From contig JALWXN010000004.1 in the NCBI GenBank assembly GCA_027078545.1, positions 737,100-801,099 of the forward strand: 64,000 nucleotides of DNA, written 5' to 3'. The position numbers were made by a program, and so were the translations under genes. The notes below the pieces were generated by a model. The model saw only the letters and a program-made list of their open reading frames with translations. It searched no databases and was not told the origin of the DNA. The DNA is from Nitrososphaeria archaeon. Lineage in GTDB: Archaea > Thermoproteota > Nitrososphaeria > Geothermarchaeales > JDFR-13. Positions 52,769 to 61,092 of this stretch are shown here, in pieces; position 1 is the first letter of the stretch; every line of letters starts with the position of its first letter.

Positions 52769-55700
52769 GTTAAAACCAGACTAGGAAGGGTTGAAAGCTT
52801 GACGATGAAGACATAGAGCCACTCCTAATCAACGCAAAGTTAAAACCAGACTAGGAAGGGTTGAAAGTTTTTCTGTCTATTCTATATAGAAGGTATATTA
52901 TGACGGAGGTTAAAACCAGACTAGGAAGGGTTGAAAGTGAGAAAGTTTATAAAGCTCTTGTGGTCAGGAAACTCGGCAGTTAAAACCAGACTAGGAAGGG
53001 TTGAAAGTGTTGCCGTACTGGCTCTGGCAGTACTGGATGACATCATCGTTAAAACCAGACTAGGAAGGGTTGAAAGGGCCACCAGGCCGCCTCCTTCCAC
53101 ACTACTTTCCAGGCCGTGTTAAAACCAGACTAGGAAGGGTTGAAAGTGAACTTTACCAGCAGGTCCAGTAACTCCTTTATGTCAAAGGTTAAAACCAGAC
53201 TAGGAAGGGTTGAAAGGATCTCTGTTGCGTTTACGTAGATGTTGCTTAGCGAGACCAGTTAAAACCAGACTAGGAAGGGTTGAAAGGTATATGGATACTC
53301 GACAACGTATCGACAACACTAAAAGTTAAAACCAGACTAGGAAGGGTTGAAAGTAGACAAGCGCCAGAAACATCCCAGCCAACATCAACACAAGTTAAAA
53401 CCAGACTAGGAAGGGTTGAAAGCAAAGTACTTTCTGAGCATGTTTGCGACAGCGTAGGCGGTGTTAAAACCAGACTAGGAAGGGTTGAAAGAGTACTGCT
53501 GGTCTCCAAGCAACGCTTGGGTGGATAATTCTGGTTAAAACCAGACTAGGAAGGGTTGAAAGGCTCCTCGACGAAGAGGGAGTACCACTCGAGAAGGTCA
53601 TACAGGTTAAAACCAGACTAGGAAGGGTTGAAAGACAGGCGATTAGTCTAGTCGTCCCAAGCACCATAACCATGTTAAAACCAGACTAGGAAGGGTTGAA
53701 AGAGTGTTACTAGACCTTGGGCTGGTGGATGGCGTATTCTACCGTTAAAACCAGACTAGGAAGGGTTGAAAGACAGCATAAGCGGTGGGACACATCAGGT
53801 AAATGTGAGGAGTTAAAACCAGACTAGGAAGGGTTGAAAGCCCATATATCATGTACATTACTGTGTCATATGTGTCGACACGTTAAAACCAGACTAGGAA
53901 GGGTTGAAAGTCACCGATCCATGCTGCAAAGTCCTCAGACGCCCATGATTCAAGTTAAAACCAGACTAGGAAGGGTTGAAAGCCACGAAAAATGCGTGAT
54001 AGTTTATGCTCACAGTTAAATTGTTAAAACCAGACTAGGAAGGGTTGAAAGGCAAGACCCAGCCCCCCAGCCTCAGAAGTGGTCTGAGGAATAGTTAAAA
54101 CCAGACTAGGAAGGGTTGAAAGCTCGATTGCTTGTGAGCAAAACGAGTGTTTAGAGGCGTATTCATGTTAAAACCAGACTAGGAAGGGTTGAAAGGTAAC
54201 TCAGTCACATCCCGTGACTCATTCTTCACCATGTTAAAACCAGACTAGGAAGGGTTGAAAGATTCGGAATATGGAGGACTACATAGCATACATGAGTCTA
54301 ATGAGTTAAAACCAGACTAGGAAGGGTTGAAAGGAGTCTGGGGCGGTCTATGGAGTCGTCAGCAACACGGGGCGTTAAAACCAGACTAGGAAGGGTTGAA
54401 AGCCACTCCCTGATGACTAGTGGTATGTTGATGTAGAACACGTTAAAACCAGACTAGGAAGGGTTGAAAGAGTTCAGGGTCGACAGGGATACAGAGGCCA
54501 ACACACAGGTGTTAAAACCAGACTAGGAAGGGTTGAAAGCATATTTTGCACCTCCCTATTGAGTTCCGTCCTCGATCGATGGTTAAAACCAGACTAGGAA
54601 GGGTTGAAAGACTTGTATTTTGACATGATTTCGCTGACATCCATACCAGTTAAAACCAGACTAGGAAGGGTTGAAAGTGTCTTCCTAGCATCGCTTCTCC
54701 TCTTAGCTATATTTGTTAAAACCAGACTAGGAAGGGTTGAAAGAGTCGCAAAAAGACCGAACCAACCGTCAAAGTAGCAAGACCCAAGTTAAAACCAGAC
54801 TAGGAAGGGTTGAAAGGTAGTTGCGTGGTAGCTCTATCGTCCCCCGTGAATTCGGCAAAGTTAAAACCAGACTAGGAAGGGTTGAAAGTCCCTGGGGGGT
54901 GGGGGTGACGTTCTCTTCACTACCTCGGTGTTAAAACCAGACTAGGAAGGGTTGAAAGGGGAAACGCCACGATCAGCGTGAACACTGGGAACGCCATCGG
55001 TTAAAACCAGACTAGGAAGGGTTGAAAGAGCACAGCCAAGAAACTCATAAAAGCCCTTGAAGAGATGTTAAAACCAGACTAGGAAGGGTTGAAAGGATAG
55101 ACTACCTCAGAACCCTGACACTCAACGAGATCATCGTTAAAACCAGACTAGGAAGGGTTGAAAGTAGGGCTCATCCATCTAAGCACCCCTATCTTTTTAT
55201 ATGTTAAAACCAGACTAGGAAGGGTTGAAAGGAACTCTATGACTAGGTTCATGGTGTTGGTGATGATGGGGGTTAAAACCAGACTAGGAAGGGTTGAAAG
55301 ATGAGCTTATACCCCCCGACCTCGCTGGGGGGTAGCTCATGGTTAAAACCAGACTAGGAAGGGTTGAAAGCTCTACAGCCTATATGTTGCTGGCGACTTC
55401 ATATCAGAGTTAAAACCAGACTAGGAAGGGTTGAAAGTGACGATCATTTCCTCGCCGTGCTCCTCACACCAGAGCTCAGTTAAAACCAGACTAGGAAGGG
55501 TTGAAAGTTTTGATAGCACTATCCACTCGAGCCTATCTTCGTCACGATGTTAAAACCAGACTAGGAAGGGTTGAAAGTGTCTCTATTTGGCTGTCTTTTG
55601 CAAGGCTTCTCGCCCATGTTAAAACCAGACTAGGAAGGGTTGAAAGCATTCCGCAAAAAGAGACCGATTCCACCTAGGAGACCCATCAGAATAGTTAAAA

Positions 55701-55995
55701 CCAGACTAGGAAGGGTTGAAAGGGTCATCAATGAACTCTCGAACAACGCCGAGATAACTATGTTAAAACCAGACTAGGAAGGGTTGAAAGGCTCCTCGCA
55801 TCAGCGTACCATGTCGCATCACAGATCCTGTTAAAACCAGACTAGGAAGGGTTGAAAGTTACATACTCTATGATGTCTGGTAGGAAGATGAATGCTAGGT
55901 TAAAACCAGACTAGGAAGGGTTGAAAGCAAGCTCAGAGGCTACACGGGATACGAGGCGGGATGTGAGTTAGAACCAGACTGGGAAGGGTTGTTTG
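52769..55995 (+). CRISPR. CRISPR array, 47 repeats of 29 nt and 46 spacers
   Basis: The repeat begins GTTAAAACCAG and ends GGGTTGAAAG, which is 29 nt long. I count 46 identical copies, starting at 52769, 52839, 52909 and so on to 55899. A 47th copy at 55967-55995 is degenerate: it has two A-to-G changes and ends TTTG instead of AAAG. Spacers are 37-47 nt, mostly 39-42. The leader lies on the left and the decayed repeat on the right, so new spacers enter on the left and transcription runs rightward. The GTTGAAAG end is typical of archaeal type I/III repeats. No cas gene is in the window, so the array depends on proteins encoded elsewhere. Confidence 0.98.
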
Positions 55996-56024
55996 TTGGA
56001 TCTTGATTGTTGTTTGGCTTGGGT

Positions 56025-56039
56025 GTATTTTTTATTTTT
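56025..56039 (+). terminator. T-rich terminator after the CRISPR array
   Basis: Two T-runs (56028-56033 and 56035-56039) split by one A, about 30 nt past the last repeat, are a likely end of the precursor crRNA. Confidence 0.45.
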
Positions 56040-56082
56040 GTTGGTGGGTTTACCTTTTGGTAGTATATTGGGGGTGACCGTT

Positions 56083-56304
56083 TTGGGCTACGTTACTGTG
56101 TCCGCCAAGATCCCTAGGGAGTTGAAGAGGTTGTTAGAGAGGTATGGTATACGTCCCGGCCCTGTTATCCGTGAGGCTTTGGAGGAGGCTGTCCGGAGGA
56201 GGATGGCTGAGGAGCTTGAGAGCCGTGCAAGGAGGCTTGCCGGTAAGGCTGGGGCTGGGGATGAGGATGTAGCTAGGTATATCAGGGAGGATAGGGAGAG
56301 GTGA
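56083..56304 (+). CDS. vapB: VapB-type antitoxin, second pair
   Basis: 73 residues from TTG 56083, which has a GGGGGTGA ribosome site 5 nt away and gives the usual N-terminus GYVTVSAKIPRELKRLLERYG. The longer frame from 55993 would start inside the last CRISPR repeat and is not credible. A ribbon-helix-type first part is followed by a charged helix (EEAVRRRMAEELESRARRL) that should wrap the toxin. The toxin gene overlaps as GTGA. Confidence 0.85.
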   Translation: MGYVTVSAKIPRELKRLLERYGIRPGPVIREALEEAVRRRMAEELESRARRLAGKAGAGDEDVARYIREDRER

Positions 56305-56711
56305 GTGGATACCTCTTCGACACCAGCTCCATAATAAACATCCTCCTGAGGGGGCGTGTAAAGCCCCTCGTGAACGGCTATACACTCGACCTGGCACGGT
56401 ACGAAGCGCTCAACACTGTGTGGAAGATGGTTAGGAGGAGGGAGGGCTTAACACCAGGGGAGGCGGGTGAACTCGTCTCCATACTTGTCGAGCTCCTAAG
56501 CAACATAATGAGGATCATATCGATAACTGGTCATGAGGAGAGGGTCTACCAACTAGCATTGGATGAGGGTCTAACCGTCTACGACGCGGCATACCTATAC
56601 ATGGCTATGGAGAAGGGCTTAACACTAGTCACGGACGACGAGAAACTGCTCCAGAAGGCTGAGAAGCATGTAGAGACGATGACCACGAAGATATACCTTG
56701 GCGAAGAATAG
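56301..56711 (+). CDS. vapC: VapC-type PIN-domain toxin, second pair
   Basis: 136 residues from GTG 56301. All four acidic PIN positions are visible: Asp in LFDTSSIINIL, Glu in ARYEALNTVWK, Asp in TVYDAAYLYMA and Asp in LVTDDEKLL. This sequence is not close to the first VapC at 24157 and belongs to a different PIN subgroup. It probably cleaves RNA when its antitoxin is lost. Its position directly beside the array could help keep the locus. Confidence 0.92.
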   Translation: MSGYLFDTSSIINILLRGRVKPLVNGYTLDLARYEALNTVWKMVRRREGLTPGEAGELVSILVELLSNIMRIISITGHEERVYQLALDEGLTVYDAAYLYMAMEKGLTLVTDDEKLLQKAEKHVETMTTKIYLGEE

Positions 56712-57306
56712 TAGAGAGCATTACAAAGCCTAGGATTGAACTTGAATCAAATGACACAGTTAGGAATCCTGTCAGAGGACATCCAGCCACACAAAGCCAT
56801 TAAGCTACAAAGACACTCCGAAGAATGACGAGTAAAGTCTAGAGTCAAGCGAAAAAGAGAGGGTCGTGTAATATTGATCTCACAAAAATACTGGAGGAAA
56901 CCAGTTATTAAACCCTGAAAACAGGAAAATATCGTACTAAAAACATAGATCACGAGAAATATACATCGACACCACCCCAATAATAAGAAAGTAACTACTA
57001 TCTCACTCCGCCACGAAATATCCGTAGATATCAACCGAAAAACAAAAACTATGGGAAATTTTCGAACATTTCCAACACCAATGTGTCAGGCTCCCCTAGT
57101 GGGTAATATTATACCATTGGGGGTTGGCGATCTAGATTTTAATGTCGGGAGTTAATTTTACTTTTTAGTTTTAAACTATATGATTTAAAATTTACTATGG
57201 CCTCCACGGAAAAGTGGGGACATTGGGAGGTGGATGGGTAGGGGATGAGCGTTGGATTACCAACGGGGGTATATGCTGTTTGTGCTTTGGCTGTGGGTCC
57301 TGGTGT
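56712..57306. other. 595-nt AT-rich gene-free region
   Basis: I see no credible gene. A minus-strand frame of 95 codons (56747-57034) has an odd, cysteine-rich composition and reads as noise. AT-rich stretches at 57100-57200 could include promoter or origin-like sequence, but I can name no element. It may be a remnant of lost genes. Confidence 0.5.
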
Positions 57307-58905
57307 TTATCTGTTTCCCATGCTTCTTCTTTGGAGTTTCCTCCGGGTTGATATGAGCCTTTCCCTTAACCTTGTCTTCCCTGATGTGTATTTGGGCTTA
57401 CGGTCTCTTAATAGCTGCTTGTCTATATGGTCGGTTGGGAGTCTTCCGTCGATGTCCTCGGGTATGGGTGTGTCGGCCAGGTATAGTATTAGGGGGGCTA
57501 TGTCCATTATCGACAGTTTCCCTCCTAATCCCTTCCTGAACCCTCTCCCTCCAAATGCGTAGAACCCCTCTCTTATGTGGAAGGATGGGGCTATCCTTAT
57601 CGCTCTGAGATCGTTTACTTTGGAGAGGCTTGGCTGGCTGGGCTTGAATAGCTTCTTTCCCGTGCCTCTTGAGGCGAACCACAGTCTCTCATCTGGCTCT
57701 AGTAGGATGTCTGGGATGTCTGGCTCGGGATTTGGATTGCTTATAACCTGTTTAAAGAGCTTTACCCCGTCCACCTCCAGGTTCCGAAGCCTCTCCACAG
57801 CCTCATTTACAAGTTTTTCATGTTCCGATGCGTCTACGAATCCCTTTCTAAATATGCCTCTCAGGTTGGCTTTTAGACCCCCTACATTTACTAGGGGGAA
57901 TATCTCTGTTCTCTCCCAGTCCACCATTGTCTGCATCTCCCTCGCTGGACTCTCGAGTATCAAGACACGGTTTATCCCCACATTTAGCCTCCTTTTAATG
58001 CTTTGCGGTAGTATCCTCCATATCCTCCTGACGAGGCGGTTTCTCCTCAGCCATGTTGCCCTTATCCTCCTAGTCCTCCTCAACTGTAGATATCCTAGAT
58101 CCGCCAGTATCGTCAGCAGGTCTATAAGCTTGTCCTTCCTCCTATGTCCATGATCCGACATTATGATGTAGCCCGCCTCCTCCCCTAGATGATCCATATA
58201 TCTGCCTAGCCAGGTGTCGAGTCTCGCGAGGCATTTATAGACGTATTCCATGTAGTCGGGGTCGTCCATAAACATGTGGAGGAGGATGTCGGGGGTCATG
58301 GCTATGTAGAGGTGTAGGGTATAGTCCCCACGCCTCATCAATTCATACATTGCTCTGAGCCTCTCCTCCTCTACCTCCATCACCCTCCTGTAGTAGTCCT
58401 CAGGCCTACCGCTGTAGAATGGGTATCCGATCCTATAGCCCAGCCTGTTAAGGGTCTCGAGGATCTCGGCTGGGTAGATGTTCTCCGGCCTCGGCCTGGA
58501 GGGGCCTACGAATTCCTGCTCCTGCCCTATCCATACACCCTCCACCCTTGGTGCTGGGGTGCTTATAGGAATGTTCATGTAGAGCCCTCTATGCCCATGC
58601 CTACCGAGCCTCTCCCAGACCCCCTCTACACGTAGATCCTTTATCGACATGTATCGTAGGCTATAGTCCGTATCTATCACTACGAAGTTTATCAGGCCGT
58701 GCCTCGTAGGCCTATACCCGGTCAACGCTGCATACCAGTTCGCCGGCGTTACTATAGGTGGCTCCGCCAGTAAACCGTCCATACCACCCATCCCGACCAG
58801 GTCTCCCAGGTTGGGCGTATAGCCAGTCTCGACCGCCTCCCTAGCCACGCCGAGTGGCACACCGTCCCAGCCGAAGAATAGGATCTTCACCCCCTGCTTC
58901 ACCAC
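57307..58905 (-). CDS. Alkaline-phosphatase superfamily protein (type I phosphodiesterase/nucleotide pyrophosphatase-like)
   Basis: 532 residues. KILFFGWDGVP near the start supplies the first metal-binding Asp, VTPANWYAALTGYRPTRHG carries the Thr/Ser nucleophile region, and GYIIMSDHGHRRKDKL in the middle gives the D-H-G-H metal ligands. The C-terminal third, rich in Arg and Lys, is not typical of the group. It should hydrolyse phosphodiesters or phosphate-containing headgroups; related proteins act in surface-glycan and lipid metabolism. The last 700 nt of the gene (C-terminal coding part) are more T-rich than the rest. Confidence 0.85.
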   Translation of the reverse strand: MVKQGVKILFFGWDGVPLGVAREAVETGYTPNLGDLVGMGGMDGLLAEPPIVTPANWYAALTGYRPTRHGLINFVVIDTDYSLRYMSIKDLRVEGVWERLGRHGHRGLYMNIPISTPAPRVEGVWIGQEQEFVGPSRPRPENIYPAEILETLNRLGYRIGYPFYSGRPEDYYRRVMEVEEERLRAMYELMRRGDYTLHLYIAMTPDILLHMFMDDPDYMEYVYKCLARLDTWLGRYMDHLGEEAGYIIMSDHGHRRKDKLIDLLTILADLGYLQLRRTRRIRATWLRRNRLVRRIWRILPQSIKRRLNVGINRVLILESPAREMQTMVDWERTEIFPLVNVGGLKANLRGIFRKGFVDASEHEKLVNEAVERLRNLEVDGVKLFKQVISNPNPEPDIPDILLEPDERLWFASRGTGKKLFKPSQPSLSKVNDLRAIRIAPSFHIREGFYAFGGRGFRKGLGGKLSIMDIAPLILYLADTPIPEDIDGRLPTDHIDKQLLRDRKPKYTSGKTRLRERLISTRRKLQRRSMGNR

Positions 58906-58963
58906 CCTGTCCAGTAAGACCCACCAGTCATCACTACTAGATAGTTGTGCGGGGCATAATTAT

Positions 58964-60145
58964 TCACTGCCCAGTTACGATGCCTATAAACCTGCTGAAA
59001 ATAGCAGGGGCTATCTTGAGTGGTGGTACGGCGAGGACTGAGAGTCCACTTATCAGGGCTAGGATCGCGGCGGCCTCGAACGCACCTGTATATGACGTTG
59101 TGGAGGCGAGTATCCTGAGAATTATCCCAATGTTCAGCGCCACGGTTGCGAGGTAGCTCCTCCCGAGGTCTAGGCCGGTGACTGCTCTGAAGACTATTGG
59201 TGCATGGCCCAGCAGCATGTTCCCTATATATCCGAGTGCGGCTGTATGTAGCACTATGTCTGTGTAGAACCACTCGCGTGACAGTGAGGTGTAGAGGTAG
59301 GTTGCCAGGGAGATCGCAAGCCATAGGTAAGAGGCCATGAGATGGTTATGGAGGTATGGGTCGACCCCTGGACTCCCCCTTAGCCTATAGTCCCTATTGA
59401 TGAGTAGGAGTAGTAGGGCTGACATAACCACTATGTAGTAGCCCCTACCCAGCATAGGCATGTCGAGAACTGAGGAGGCCATGATCATGAGGGGGATGCT
59501 CGGCGAGGCTATGGAGAGCATCGTAAGTAGCCTCCCAGGGCCGCCTAGGAACCTGGTCAGCTCGACCCTCTCACCCATTATGAAGAGTATGGGGTATAGG
59601 AGGAGGATCGTCCCATAGAGGTCGTAGGGCAGGACCTGGAAGAGAACCATGTTGAGAATGGCGAGGAGTAGGGATAGGTATGCCGCTAGGAACAGGATGA
59701 GGCTTGGGAAAGGTGTGTAGCGCCTCAGACCTATGTAGAAATAGGCCATCGAGAGAGTGCCAAGCAGGAGTGGATAGGATAGTAGGGTCACGGGTAGGCC
59801 GAGCTCTAAGAAGCGGTTGGCGAGGAGTAGGAGTGTCCCCGATACGAAGGATACTAGGGCTATTAGGAGGATATACCTAAACATCTCCACACCCCTGGGG
59901 AGGCCGGAGATACGCTCAACAGTTATCAGTACTGCGATGAAGCCTATGATTATGAGGCTGGAGTGGTAGTCATACACCATGTAGAGCCTCTCATGTAGAA
60001 GACCTACTATCCCCCCTGTGTATCCCGGCGAGTATATGGTGACTAGCCTGGGCAGACCCACCAGGATGCCTAGGACCATGGATATTACCGCTACGCCCAT
60101 GGCGGGGAATATCTTCCTATCGATCCGTCTCCACGGGGTGACCAT
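58964..60145 (-). CDS. NnrS-like polytopic membrane protein, paralogue of the 46623 protein
   Basis: 393 residues with about twelve hydrophobic segments. LHTAALGYIGNMLLGHAPIV around residues 304-323 aligns with LHSLTLGFIANYIVAYAGVM of the first copy, and the helix layout is the same. A His-x-His near DPYLHNHLM may hold haem or copper. The function is unknown; NnrS relatives are linked to nitric-oxide stress and haem-copper chemistry. Confidence 0.72.
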   Translation of the reverse strand: MVTPWRRIDRKIFPAMGVAVISMVLGILVGLPRLVTIYSPGYTGGIVGLLHERLYMVYDYHSSLIIIGFIAVLITVERISGLPRGVEMFRYILLIALVSFVSGTLLLLANRFLELGLPVTLLSYPLLLGTLSMAYFYIGLRRYTPFPSLILFLAAYLSLLLAILNMVLFQVLPYDLYGTILLLYPILFIMGERVELTRFLGGPGRLLTMLSIASPSIPLMIMASSVLDMPMLGRGYYIVVMSALLLLLINRDYRLRGSPGVDPYLHNHLMASYLWLAISLATYLYTSLSREWFYTDIVLHTAALGYIGNMLLGHAPIVFRAVTGLDLGRSYLATVALNIGIILRILASTTSYTGAFEAAAILALISGLSVLAVPPLKIAPAIFSRFIGIVTGQ

Positions 60146-60200
60146 GACACTCTATATAAGGGTCACACCGAGGAAATAACCGTGTTATAAGTAATATTAT

Positions 60201-60227
60201 CAATGACATATTGCCCAATAAGTATTG
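60201..60227. promoter_or_regulatory. Tandem inverted repeats upstream of an AbrB gene (candidate autoregulatory site)
   Basis: CAAT-GACAT-ATTG (60201-60213 region) and CAATA-AG-TATTG (60216-60227) are similar inverted repeats spaced 15 nt apart, start to start. They end 18 nt before the AbrB ATG at 60246. AbrB/SpoVT proteins often bind their own promoters. Confidence 0.45.
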
Positions 60228-60245
60228 TTAAGAGGTGTCACACAG

Positions 60246-60407
60246 ATGGATGTCGAGATCCTTAAGGTAGGTGTTCGGGGCGAGATCTACCTGAAGAAGA
60301 GTCTGAGGGAGGAGCTGGGGATAGAGCCTGGGGAGTATGTCAAGGCCTATGTGGAGGACGGGAGGCTTATCATAGTCCCCCTTAAAGAGATCTTGAAGCC
60401 CCTCTAG
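60246..60407 (+). CDS. AbrB/SpoVT-type swapped-hairpin protein
   Basis: 53 residues from the ATG at 60246, behind a GAGGTG ribosome site. VEILKVGVRGEIYLKKSLREE matches the AbrB fold (strand, loop, LRxxLGI-like helix), then GIEPGEYVKAYVEDGRLIIVPL. Stand-alone AbrB proteins are transcription regulators or antitoxins. No toxin follows; the convergent neighbour shares CTAG with it. Confidence 0.88.
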   Translation: MDVEILKVGVRGEIYLKKSLREELGIEPGEYVKAYVEDGRLIIVPLKEILKPL

Positions 60408-60781
60408 CCCATTGCCCGGCTGAAGATAACGTGTATCACCATCGAGGATATCCATAGCGTGGGTATCAGTATAATGAGTAGGGAGGTGGCTAGGCTTAGC
60501 CCCCTACCAACCATGTCCTGGGCCAGGTAGTATATCAGCGTTACAGCCACGGGTATAAATGTGGATACGGCTAGGCATAGGAGGAGCGTCCTAGGCCTCT
60601 CACTGGCCATCCCGAGTAGGAAGCCTATGAAGACGGTGGCCATAACCAGTGGGACCGGGCCGAAGAAGAAGTACATCGCCAGTATGACTATGCTCCCCAC
60701 CAGTGAGAGGGCTAGTGGCAGGGAGCTGTCCAAACCCCTCCTCACCTCCGCCGAGACTCCCTCATAAACTTCTTTGTCCAC
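60404..60781 (-). CDS. Small membrane protein with four hydrophobic segments
   Basis: 125 residues. After a charged N-terminus (MDKEVYEGVSAEVRRG) there are hydrophobic segments near residues 22-42, 45-60, 68-88 and 95-118. No family recognised. Its start lies within the end of the second AbrB gene (40-nt overlap), so the two are probably co-transcribed. Confidence 0.7.
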   Translation of the reverse strand: MDKEVYEGVSAEVRRGLDSSLPLALSLVGSIVILAMYFFFGPVPLVMATVFIGFLLGMASERPRTLLLCLAVSTFIPVAVTLIYYLAQDMVGRGLSLATSLLIILIPTLWISSMVIHVIFSRAMG

Positions 60782-60972
60782 TTACCCCTTAGGCTGGGGG
60801 TTATCTTCACATCCCTAGCTATATCCCTCTCAACCCTGACCATTGCGACGCCCGCCTCCTCATCGACCTCCCACACCAGTATATCCCCGACCTCGATCCC
60901 CAGCGCATGCCTAACCTCGGAGGGGACTACAGTGGCCCCATTGCCGTAGACCCTGCTCCACGACTCGGCCAT
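60742..60972 (-). CDS. AbrB/SpoVT-type DNA-binding protein, second copy
   Basis: 76 residues. I chose the ATG at 60972, which lies 27 nt from a tttatta box (leaderless); the frame to 61026 lacks a promoter. SRVYGNGATVVPSEVRHALGIEVGDILVWEVDEEAGVAMVRV is the AbrB hairpin domain, and a basic tail (KWTKKFMRESRRR) follows. It precedes and overlaps the small membrane-protein gene, which may be its partner or target. Confidence 0.85.
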   Translation of the reverse strand: MAESWSRVYGNGATVVPSEVRHALGIEVGDILVWEVDEEAGVAMVRVERDIARDVKITPSLRGKWTKKFMRESRRR

Positions 60973-61053
60973 GTATAACGAGATTATACCGCCGCTGTAA
61001 TAAAGACCTCTCGATGTACCTCCCATGCCTACACGGGGGTTACAGGCCCAATA

Positions 61054-61074
61054 TTTTCATTAGGGGGTTCTGAA
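61054..61074 (+). repeat. Repeated intergenic motif, copy B
   Basis: TTTTCATTAGGGGG directly followed by TTCTGAA, located just upstream of the serine-recombinase gene. See copy A. Its position could make it part of that gene's promoter region or an element end. Confidence 0.5.
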
Positions 61075-61092
61075 TTCTAGGTGGGGAGGCCG

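Noticed and set aside
52931-54019. Several short frames inside the CRISPR array containing KTRLGRVE or STLPSLVLT repeats
   Set aside because: These are translations of the CRISPR repeat in different frames, not genes.
54001-54023. Partial repeat GTTAAA directly before a full CRISPR repeat
   Set aside because: Only six bases match and the spacer length is normal; it is probably chance.
55993-56082. Longer reading of the second vapB gene starting in the last CRISPR repeat
   Set aside because: The extra N-terminal residues are hydrophobic and overlap the repeat and the terminator-like T-runs. A TTG at 56083 has a ribosome site at the right distance and gives the family's usual N-terminus.
56747-57034. 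95-codon open frame on the minus strand
   Set aside because: Very Cys- and Ser-rich composition unlike native genes, no promoter or ribosome site seen, and located in AT-rich gap DNA.
61081-61092. GTG start of the recombinase at 61081
   Set aside because: The ATG at 61093 makes Arg and Ser fall at positions 8 and 10, as in known resolvases; the upstream start only adds four residues.
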